DNA of 6,180 nucleotides. Source: Flavobacteriales bacterium. GTDB taxonomy: Bacteria > Bacteroidota > Bacteroidia > Flavobacteriales_D > Sanyastnellaceae. Positions 1-4,581 of the stretch are shown here, in pieces. Position 1 is the stretch's first letter. Each line of letters begins with the position of its first letter. The stretch lies in assembly GCA_030728235.1 (NCBI GenBank), contig JANRAA010000299.1:7709-13888 (forward strand). Reading direction: 5' to 3'. Under the pieces are notes generated by a model. It did not search any database. It worked only from the letters and a program-made list of their open reading frames with translations, and had not been told where the DNA came from. Position numbers and translations under genes: made by a program.

Positions 1-312
1 ACCGTTGACCGCCGCGATAATTGGTTTTTCTATAGCACGCAAGCGGCGGATGATGGGGTTGTAGTGTTGGTGAACGATATTTGGAAGGCCTGGTCCGGCA
101 GGGTCGATGACTTCTCCGAGGTCTTGACCCGCGCAAAAAGCTCGTCCTTCTCCCGTTAAAACAATGCATCGCACCGCGTCATCATTTGCAGCATTGTCGA
201 GTGCAGCATGAAGTGCCAACGCCATTGATCTGTTGAAACTATTGAAAACAGCAGGACGGTTTAAAGTGATTGTCGTGATGCCGTTGTTGTGGTTTACAAG
301 AAGCTCTTCCAT
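1..312 (-). CDS. Enoyl-CoA hydratase/isomerase family protein, PaaG-like (N-terminal part, runs off left edge)
   Basis: The minus-strand reading from an ATG at 312-310 stays open to base 1, giving 104 residues of a protein that is usually about 260 long. It matches the crotonase fold: an early strand region with NRP (18-20), FNSFN (23-27) in place of the usual FNALN, then VLTGEGRAFCAGQDL (51-65). The CAG (60-62) supplies the first oxyanion-hole backbone amide, and the fragment ends in IIAAVNG (98-104), just where the second oxyanion-hole segment begins. The CAGQDL wording resembles PaaG, the isomerase acting on ring-1,2-epoxyphenylacetyl-CoA, more than fatty-acid enoyl-CoA hydratases, which usually read CAGADI. 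The acidic residues that would settle the reaction lie outside the window. Beta-oxidation or phenylacetate breakdown are both possible; no other paa or fad gene is visible. A TAnnTTTG box lies 17 nt upstream of the start. The family is near certain, the exact substrate is not. Confidence 0.88.
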   Translation of the reverse strand, partial: MEELLVNHNNGITTITLNRPAVFNSFNRSMALALHAALDNAANDDAVRCIVLTGEGRAFCAGQDLGEVIDPAGPGLPNIVHQHYNPIIRRLRAIEKPIIAAVNG

Positions 313-329
313 ATCGTTTGAATGAGTGG

Positions 330-337
330 CAAATATA
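330..337 (-). promoter_or_regulatory. Bacteroidota -7 promoter box for the PaaG-like gene
   Basis: Read on the minus strand the bases are TATATTTG, a full match to TAnnTTTG. The box ends 17 nt before the ATG at 312, so transcription would begin roughly 10-13 nt upstream of the start codon. I see no TTG (the -33 element) at the usual 17-23 nt distance upstream. The box lies between this gene and the terminator of the gene before it, which fits an independent transcription unit. Confidence 0.5.
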
Positions 338-370
338 GCGCACTCGCTTGTGCATGATCGGTTTTAGGTG

Positions 371-407
371 AAAAACAAATCGCCTCAATTTGTTGATTGA
401 GGCGATT
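371..407 (-). terminator. Rho-independent terminator of the STAS-like gene
   Basis: A 12-bp perfect stem (378-389 pairing with 396-407) encloses a 6-nt loop. Read on the minus strand the stem is followed by TGTTTTTC (bases 377-370), a T-rich tail. The stem begins 26 nt past the stop of the minus-strand gene at 434. The tail is good only in that direction; on the plus strand there is no T run after the stem. It should separate the STAS-like gene from the crotonase gene downstream. Confidence 0.85.
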
Positions 408-433
408 GAGTGAGTTATTTCAGGGTAAGTGCT

Positions 434-748
434 TTATACAGCTGCATTTTCGTGAGCTAATTTTGCAGCTGTCACGACACTTTTCAGCGACACTTTTCCT
501 GTTAGAGAGATGTCTGTGATTTCAATCAATTCTTTTACCAATTCCTTATCATGATCGCGATAGATTTGTCCAATGGCGGTTTCAAGGAAAGGATCCGCTA
601 GTGTTTCGACATTTTGAAAAGACAAGATGACTTTTTGATTGTTATCAATTGCCTCTTCGAGCAAAACATGCACTTTCTCGCCATCTTCTGCAGTCAAGCA
701 AGAAGCATTTCCAACGATATTGTAGATATTCAGAACTAACGTTTCCAT
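434..748 (-). CDS. Small STAS-like domain protein (DUF4325 family)
   Basis: The 104-residue product fits the STAS-like family DUF4325 along its whole length: an N-terminal strand (4-12), a helix beginning near T19-E21 and running through the mid 30s, a buried strand KVILSFQNV (39-47), then DPFLETAIGQIYRDH (52-66), the most typical family segment, and a C-terminal helix with VVTAAKLA (91-98). STAS proteins are small regulators that bind anti-sigma or histidine-kinase-like ATPases. DUF4325 members are often found beside such an ATPase, but none is visible here, so its partner is unknown. The residue before the conserved FL is proline (P53), where many relatives carry Ser or Thr. The protein has no membrane segment and should be cytoplasmic. 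It stands alone, with its own terminator downstream. The ATG at 748 is the only early start. No full TAnnTTTG box is seen upstream; two tandem near matches (TGAATTTG on the minus strand, at 785-792 and 791-798) are possible. The family call is by recognition, and function is unproven. Confidence 0.78.
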   Translation of the reverse strand: METLVLNIYNIVGNASCLTAEDGEKVHVLLEEAIDNNQKVILSFQNVETLADPFLETAIGQIYRDHDKELVKELIEITDISLTGKVSLKSVVTAAKLAHENAAV

Positions 749-908
749 GTTGCCAATCTTTTAGGGGTTCATGTCAACAATGTACAAATTCAAATTCATG
801 AAACATATAAAAAGCTCAGAAACTATGTTTAGCCGAAGTTCAAATCGTGCAGAAGCATTCACATCCGCCGAATGAGGCGAGAAAGCATGAGAAATCACCA
901 CAACGTAC

Positions 909-916
909 TATCTTTG
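909..916 (+). promoter_or_regulatory. -7 promoter box of the smpB-bioA-synthase operon (near-leaderless)
   Basis: TATCTTTG is a full match to the Bacteroidota -7 box TAnnTTTG. Only four bases (CGCC) separate it from the smpB ATG at 921. Transcription normally starts a few nucleotides past this box, so the mRNA should begin at or within a base or two of the start codon. No TTG -33 element is present 17-23 nt upstream. The same layout is found before pyrD at 4570. Confidence 0.6.
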
Positions 917-920
917 CGCC

Positions 921-1361
921 ATGGCGGTGGAGATAAAAAATAAAAAAGCCCTGTATAGATTTTTCTTGCTCGACGAGTTCACAGCGGGCATGGAATTGAC
1001 GGGTTCAGAAATTAAATCCATTCGCAATGGCAAAGCCAGTATCGTTGAAGGGTACTGCAAAATGAAGAAAGGCGAATTGTATGTCATCAACATGTACATT
1101 GCTGAGTATGAGAATGGTGGATATGCTAACCACAAACCTAAACGCGAGCGGAAATTATTGCTGAACCGCACCGAGTTGAGCAAGCTTGAACGGAAATTGA
1201 AGGATCAAGGATTGACAGTTGTTCCGATTGAGTTGTTCATCAGTGAGAAAGGTTATGCGAAGTTGAAAGTCGCGCTGGCCAAGGGTAAGAAGATGCATGA
1301 TAAGCGTGAAGACTTGAAAGACAAAGACATTGCTCGCGACATGGATCGAAAAGGCGAGTAG
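921..1361 (+). CDS. smpB: SsrA-binding protein SmpB
   Basis: SmpB binds tmRNA (SsrA) and brings it to stalled ribosomes for trans-translation, which rescues the ribosome and tags the unfinished protein for degradation. The 146 residues are of normal family length. Visible family blocks are NKKALYRFFLLDEFTAGMEL (7-26), TGSEIKSIRNGKASI (27-41) and HKPKRERKLLLNRTEL (71-86), the highly conserved OB-fold segment that contacts tmRNA. The block KVALAKGKKMHDKRE (116-130) is followed by a charged C-terminal tail (131-146) that in other SmpB proteins folds into a helix in the empty mRNA channel. The ATG at 921 gives the standard N-terminus MAVEIKNKKA. It is the first gene of an operon whose next members are biotin-synthesis related; bioA starts 2 nt after its stop. 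There is no Shine-Dalgarno, as expected if the transcript is leaderless. Confidence 0.97.
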   Translation: MAVEIKNKKALYRFFLLDEFTAGMELTGSEIKSIRNGKASIVEGYCKMKKGELYVINMYIAEYENGGYANHKPKRERKLLLNRTELSKLERKLKDQGLTVVPIELFISEKGYAKLKVALAKGKKMHDKREDLKDKDIARDMDRKGE

Positions 1362-1363
1362 GC

Positions 1364-2623
1364 ATGGAGTATCGAATTTGGCATCCGTTTACTCAGCACG
1401 GACAAAAAGCTGAGATGCCCGAGATAGTTGCAGCGAGCGGTTCATGGATAACCGACAAATCAGGACAACGATATTTTGATGCCATTTCATCTTGGTGGGT
1501 TAACCTGCACGGACATTCACATCCGCATATAGCGGGGCGTGTTAACGAGCAAATGAAAACCTTAGAGCACGTTATTTTTTCGGGTTTTACGCATGCTCCT
1601 GCTCAAGAACTCTGCAATCGGTTGATGAATCATTTGCCGAAGAACGATTGGAAATTCTTTTTTTCAGACAACGGATCTACCGCCATTGAGGTGGCAGTGA
1701 AGATGGCTATTCAATATTTGCGTCAGCAGGAAGTAGGGACAAAAGTGAAAGTGATCGGACTGGAAGGCAGTTATCACGGCGATACGTTTGGTGCTATGTC
1801 GGTTGCAGAGCGCAGTGTTTTTACCACTTCGTGGGATGATTTTTTATTTGAAGTCGTGCACATCCCGGCTCCTTTGCCAGGCTGTGAAAATGCTTGTTTG
1901 GAAGCTTTGGAAGGCCATGCCGATAGCAATACCGTTTTCATTTATGAGCCGTTGATTCAAGGTGCAGGAGGCATGCGCATGTATGCTGACGAAGCCCTTC
2001 AAGACATGTTGTCATTGGCGCAATCGAAAGGTTGCATTTTGATTGCAGACGAAGTCATGACCGGTTTTGGAAGAACGGGCAGGTGGTTTGCGAGCAGCGC
2101 ATCGGAGATTGTTCCAGACATTATTTGTTTGAGCAAAGGACTTACTGGTGGGGCGTTGCCGATGTCGTTAACCGTTTGTGGCAACCACCTTTACGAAGCA
2201 TTTTTGGACGAACGGTTTATCAAAGGCTTTTTGCACGGACATTCATTTACAGGCAATCCGGTTGGGTGTGCGGCTGCTTTGGCCAGTTTGGATTTGATGG
2301 AGGAAGATGCTACCTGGGAAGCTATCTTTATGATTGAGAATGAGATAGCGAAGATTGCTAAAAGGCTCACTGTCTTGGAGAATGTGACTGATATTCGCCA
2401 TAAAGGGACCATTTTGGCATTTGAGTATGCAGGTGTAGGTAGTTACGATCATCAAATGCGTGAAGTATTGTATGAAGGGTTTATGCATGCGGGCCATTTG
2501 ATTCGTCCGCTTGGAAATACAGTGTATATCATGCCCCCTTATTGCACCACCAAAGAAGAGCTTGAGAACATTGGAACTGTGATTATTGAAGTGATAACAA
2601 GGATAGAGGAGGAGCAGTTTTGA
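1364..2623 (+). CDS. bioA: Adenosylmethionine-8-amino-7-oxononanoate aminotransferase (DAPA synthase)
   Basis: This PLP enzyme transfers the amino group of S-adenosylmethionine to 8-amino-7-oxononanoate (KAPA), making 7,8-diaminopelargonate (DAPA), the second-last intermediate before dethiobiotin. At 419 residues it has the usual length. BioA-specific marks are IWHPFTQ (5-11) and SSWWVNLHGHSHP (42-54). General class III aminotransferase marks are DNGSTAIEVAVK (102-113, phosphate binding), SYHGDTFGAMS (136-146), IADEVMTGFGRTG (227-239, with D229 holding the pyridine nitrogen) and CLSKGLTGGALP (255-266, with K258 as the Schiff-base lysine). HSFTGNP (293-299) and LIRPLGN (379-385), with R381 for substrate carboxylate binding, complete the site. 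The two tryptophans at 44-45 separate BioA from ornithine-type relatives. The ATG follows the smpB stop by 2 nt, so the two are surely co-transcribed and perhaps translationally coupled. The last codons overlap the start of the synthase gene. The other biotin genes (bioF, bioD, bioB) are not in the window. Confidence 0.96.
   Translation: MEYRIWHPFTQHGQKAEMPEIVAASGSWITDKSGQRYFDAISSWWVNLHGHSHPHIAGRVNEQMKTLEHVIFSGFTHAPAQELCNRLMNHLPKNDWKFFFSDNGSTAIEVAVKMAIQYLRQQEVGTKVKVIGLEGSYHGDTFGAMSVAERSVFTTSWDDFLFEVVHIPAPLPGCENACLEALEGHADSNTVFIYEPLIQGAGGMRMYADEALQDMLSLAQSKGCILIADEVMTGFGRTGRWFASSASEIVPDIICLSKGLTGGALPMSLTVCGNHLYEAFLDERFIKGFLHGHSFTGNPVGCAAALASLDLMEEDATWEAIFMIENEIAKIAKRLTVLENVTDIRHKGTILAFEYAGVGSYDHQMREVLYEGFMHAGHLIRPLGNTVYIMPPYCTTKEELENIGTVIIEVITRIEEEQF
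2607..2612 (+). promoter_or_regulatory. Strong Shine-Dalgarno that supports the TTG start of the synthase
   Basis: AGGAGG, inside a longer GAGGAGGAG run at 2606-2614, lies 7 nt before the TTG at 2620. This is an unusually strong site for a Bacteroidota gene. It decides the start, because no ATG is available in frame until residue 53. It also lies within the bioA codons for Glu-Glu-Glu near the C-terminus. Confidence 0.75.
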
Positions 2624-3717
2624 TATCCATTTCGTCGTATTCGTTTGCAGGACCATCTTTTGACCAGCTCGAAAGTTTGCACTCCATTTTGAGTTCAGCA
2701 AACCACGGTTTAGTAGCATGGGATAGCGAATGGGCAGGACGATTGCCTATAAGCATAGACAAAGCCATTGAGCGCATGCGCAGCATTCGTAAAGATTACG
2801 CAGTATTGGATAGAGTGACATTGTTATCTATGTTGTTGGCGCAATCTGCGACGCATGGTTTCGAATCGAAAGATATGATCGTATTGGTTGGTTCTGCTCG
2901 AGGAGCAACATCAACTTTGGAGGCAGCGACAGCATCGTTTTTAAAAGGTGAGCGACTGGCACCGCAGACATCACCTATTACAACAGCAGGTTCAATTTCG
3001 GCCATGACCGCCCGCCATATCGGTGCAGAGAGTGGCGCAATGTCGATGTCGATGACGTGCGGTACCGGCTTGCAAGCACTGGTGCACGCGTGCCATTTGC
3101 GCAAGCACGGCGTATCCCAGAACATCCTTATAGGTGGGGTAGAAGCGCCGCTTACGCCATTTACAAAGGCTCAGTTTCAATCGCTGCGATTGCTATCTAA
3201 AGATCAATCAAGTTATCCATCGCAGCCATTGACGTTTGAAGGGAATCGCGTTGTTTTGTCTGAAGGCGGAGGTTTTTTACTTCTGGGCGAAGGAGGGGTA
3301 TTTGAGATTATAGGTTGGGGAGAAGCCATGAGTGTTGAGGGATCGGCAGTGACTTTTTCTCAAGAAGCAATGGAGCGATCGATGGGGTTGGCTTTGAGCA
3401 TGAGTAAATTGGATACTGTAGACGTTGTTGTTCCGCATGCTCCTGGAACTCAGTTGGGAGATAGATTGGAGTTGGATGCCATAGAACGTTTGATGCCAAT
3501 GGCGAAAGTGTACAGTTCTAAGTGGGCTACAGGACATTCATTGGGGGCGAGTGGAATGCTAGGTGTTGCCACAGCCTTGCTCATTCTAGAAGGGAGAGAT
3601 TACAGCATGCCTCATTTGCAAGGGAGCGCTAGCACAAAAGACGCCGATACGGTGATGGTAAACGCTTCAGGTTTTGGTGGCAATTGCACCACCGTTATAC
3701 TTCGAAAGCGGAATTAA
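2620..3717 (+). CDS. Beta-ketoacyl synthase-like (FabF/KAS II-type) condensing enzyme, biotin-operon associated
   Basis: The 365-residue product is a thiolase-fold condensing enzyme of the FabB/FabF class, which joins an acyl thioester with malonyl-ACP by decarboxylative condensation. The catalytic set is complete: C147 in MTCGTG (nucleophile elbow), H273 in PHAPGTQLGD (271-281), and H306 in SSKWATGHSLGASG (299-312) with the supporting K301. The C-terminal glycine loop NASGFGGN (348-355) matches FabF NSFGFGGTN. DRVTLLSMLLAQ (64-75) and VLSEGGGFLLLGE (212-224) are also typical. It is about 45 residues shorter than FabF (about 410), with a reduced N-terminus lacking the usual VVVTG-G opening and with shorter loops. 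The start is a TTG overlapping the bioA TGA by three bases, behind a strong Shine-Dalgarno, so translation is likely coupled to bioA. I recall similar synthase-like genes next to biotin genes in other Flavobacteriia, so a role in pimeloyl side-chain synthesis is a reasonable inference. A role in a polyketide or ordinary fatty-acid chain is an alternative. Confidence 0.85.
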   Translation: MISISSYSFAGPSFDQLESLHSILSSANHGLVAWDSEWAGRLPISIDKAIERMRSIRKDYAVLDRVTLLSMLLAQSATHGFESKDMIVLVGSARGATSTLEAATASFLKGERLAPQTSPITTAGSISAMTARHIGAESGAMSMSMTCGTGLQALVHACHLRKHGVSQNILIGGVEAPLTPFTKAQFQSLRLLSKDQSSYPSQPLTFEGNRVVLSEGGGFLLLGEGGVFEIIGWGEAMSVEGSAVTFSQEAMERSMGLALSMSKLDTVDVVVPHAPGTQLGDRLELDAIERLMPMAKVYSSKWATGHSLGASGMLGVATALLILEGRDYSMPHLQGSASTKDADTVMVNASGFGGNCTTVILRKRN

Positions 3718-4265
3718 GCCTGCTGCGGAATAACTCGAAACTTCTCTTGAAAAGCTTTCCAATCCCAGATGAAGTTCTCGAGAAGGTCACTTAAATTCTT
3801 TTGGAAAATCGGGTTTGGGACATTTAATCCGCGGAAGTATTCTTCTTGGGCGTGGTTCAAGTTGTACTTGTAGAACACCGCGCGAGACATACCGTAAAGG
3901 GTGTTTTTGCTTGGGTGGCTAACACGAGAAATGAAATCTCGGTATTCTTTCACCTTTTGGGCAAAAACCTCGGGTTGAAGTCCAACTACATCAGAAAATT
4001 GCACCACCAGACCTTGAATGATTTCTTTGTCTACCCCTTGGTCAAAATGAGTAGGGATAAAATTGAAGTTGCCTGCAATAACCAGGAGAAGGAATTTTCC
4101 GTAGTCTTCGTGGTTTACATTTGGTCGTGTTTCAAACTCCGGACTGTCGTTGATAAACCCAGCAACTTCAGGCCAGCCTTGCTCAACAGCATTTAGCGTT
4201 GTGGCAACAACGTGTTTTACCACAGCATCTACCGAAATTTTTTTACGTCCGAATATCACCATCAT
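3714..4265 (-). CDS. Conserved-looking hypothetical protein, 183 residues
   Basis: I do not recognise this family. The reading frame is open for 183 residues and has a TAnnTTTG box and an AAAGGGA ribosome site at suitable distances, and its partner on the other strand is only a 116-codon shadow frame, so it is very likely real. The product starts with a short basic stretch (FGRKK, 5-9). It seems soluble and mostly helical, rich in aromatic residues, notably NFIWDWKAF (164-172) near the end and NFNFIPTHF (66-74) in the middle. A short hydrophobic run FLLLVIAG (58-65) is too short and too interrupted to be a sure membrane segment. There is no signal peptide and no cysteine, so a metal or thiol site is unlikely. 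Two adjacent ATG codons (4265 and 4262) could both start it. It converges with the synthase gene, and their stop codons share one TTAA. No function is assigned. Confidence 0.75.
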   Translation of the reverse strand: MMVIFGRKKISVDAVVKHVVATTLNAVEQGWPEVAGFINDSPEFETRPNVNHEDYGKFLLLVIAGNFNFIPTHFDQGVDKEIIQGLVVQFSDVVGLQPEVFAQKVKEYRDFISRVSHPSKNTLYGMSRAVFYKYNLNHAQEEYFRGLNVPNPIFQKNLSDLLENFIWDWKAFQEKFRVIPQQA

Positions 4266-4272
4266 ACGAAGG

Positions 4273-4279
4273 TCCCTTT
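4273..4279 (-). promoter_or_regulatory. Ribosome binding site of the 183-residue hypothetical gene
   Basis: Read on the minus strand the bases are AAAGGGA, ending 7 nt before the ATG at 4265. The match to the anti-Shine-Dalgarno is moderate, but the spacing favours the first of the two adjacent ATG codons. Confidence 0.4.
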
Positions 4280-4285
4280 GAGTGT

Positions 4286-4293
4286 CAAAGTTA
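4286..4293 (-). promoter_or_regulatory. -7 promoter box of the 183-residue hypothetical gene
   Basis: Read on the minus strand the bases are TAACTTTG, a full match to TAnnTTTG, ending 20 nt before the ATG at 4265. Transcription would begin about 13-16 nt upstream of the start, just enough to include the AAAGGGA site. No TTG is seen at the -33 position. Confidence 0.5.
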
Positions 4294-4357
4294 GGAGTGA
4301 GTTTGGGTTTAGTTAAGGAGATGTGAAATCAACTATCAACAAAGTTATTCACCGCAT

Positions 4358-4435
4358 TTAGGTCATCAACAAGACAAAAGCAATGCTAACGAGAACCGCT
4401 ACAGCCACACGCTTGAATCGTAAAGTTGCTGTCAT
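4358..4435 (-). CDS. Possible 25-residue single-span membrane peptide
   Basis: A short frame on the minus strand runs from an ATG at 4435-4433 to a TAA at 4360-4358. The product opens with MTATLRFKR (1-9), carrying three positive charges, and continues with an unbroken hydrophobic stretch VAVAVLVSIAFVLLM (10-24), long enough for one short membrane helix with the N-terminus inside. The layout resembles small inner-membrane peptides and type I toxin peptides, but I recognise no family. There is no Shine-Dalgarno. A near match to the -7 box (GTAATTTG on the minus strand, bases 4470-4463) lies 27 nt upstream. It sits in a 316-base gap that otherwise holds only promoters, and the next minus-strand gene starts 92 nt downstream. 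A frame of this length can arise by chance, so this is a candidate only. Confidence 0.3.
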   Translation of the reverse strand: MTATLRFKRVAVAVLVSIAFVLLMT

Positions 4436-4523
4436 GAGATTATATTAAGTTATTTGGTGGGGCAAATTACAAGCAAAGAACACTGATTTTCAGGGAGATT
4501 GCAGAGAATCATCAAGACTGAAT

Positions 4524-4534
4524 GGTTAATAACC
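4524..4534. repeat. Short dyad GGTTA-A-TAACC upstream of pyrD
   Basis: A perfect 5-bp inverted repeat around a single central base, 10 nt upstream of the putative pyrD -33 TTG. A second dyad, TGTT-GAT-AACA, lies at 4543-4553 and overlaps that TTG. The size and position would fit an operator, but dyads this short also occur by chance in AT-rich DNA. Confidence 0.25.
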
Positions 4535-4544
4535 CTAAAAATTG

Positions 4545-4577
4545 TTGATAACATTGATGTTTCCCGTTGTATTTTTG
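4545..4577 (+). promoter_or_regulatory. pyrD promoter (TTG - 22 nt - TATTTTTG), near-leaderless
   Basis: The -7 box TATTTTTG (4570-4577) is a full match to TAnnTTTG. A TTG at 4545-4547 lies 22 nt upstream, within the 17-23 nt range reported for Flavobacterium promoters. Only CGCC separates the box from the ATG at 4582, so the transcript should begin at or next to the start codon. Confidence 0.65.
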
Positions 4578-4581
4578 CGCC

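Larger units (their letters stand above)
4266..4581. other. 316-base intergenic region between divergent genes
   Basis: This gap separates the hypothetical gene (minus) from pyrD (plus). From left to right it holds the leader and -7 box of the hypothetical gene (4266-4293), an AT-rich stretch with nothing clear (4294-4357), the possible membrane peptide (4358-4435), another AT-rich stretch with a weak minus-strand -7 match (4463-4470), and the pyrD control region with two small dyads (4524-4534, 4543-4553) and the promoter ending at 4577. I see no tRNA or intrinsic terminator in it. Confidence 0.7.

Noticed and set aside
908..1183. 91-codon minus-strand frame overlapping smpB
   Set aside because: Antisense shadow of smpB, whose conserved blocks explain the stretch fully.
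2032..2337. 101-codon plus-strand frame inside bioA
   Set aside because: Out-of-frame shadow of bioA; the bioA frame carries K258 and all family motifs through this stretch.
2243..2719. 158-codon open frame on the minus strand across the bioA/synthase junction
   Set aside because: It lies fully antisense to two genes with clear catalytic motifs, its product has no recognisable family features, and it has no promoter box upstream.
3846..4196. 116-codon plus-strand frame opposite the hypothetical gene
   Set aside because: The minus-strand frame is longer and has a -7 box and a ribosome site; this one has neither and its product looks like random sequence.
4333..4353. Near DnaA-box sequences CTATCAACA and TTATTCACC, plus TGTTGATAA at 4543
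   Set aside because: Each has at least one mismatch to TTWTNCACA, and there is no dnaA gene, box cluster or unwinding region. AT-rich intergenic DNA gives such matches by chance.
4567..4581. In-frame TTG as an alternative start of pyrD
   Set aside because: It lies within and beside the -7 box TATTTTTG, so it would not be on the transcript, and it would add five residues before the standard N-terminus MYK.
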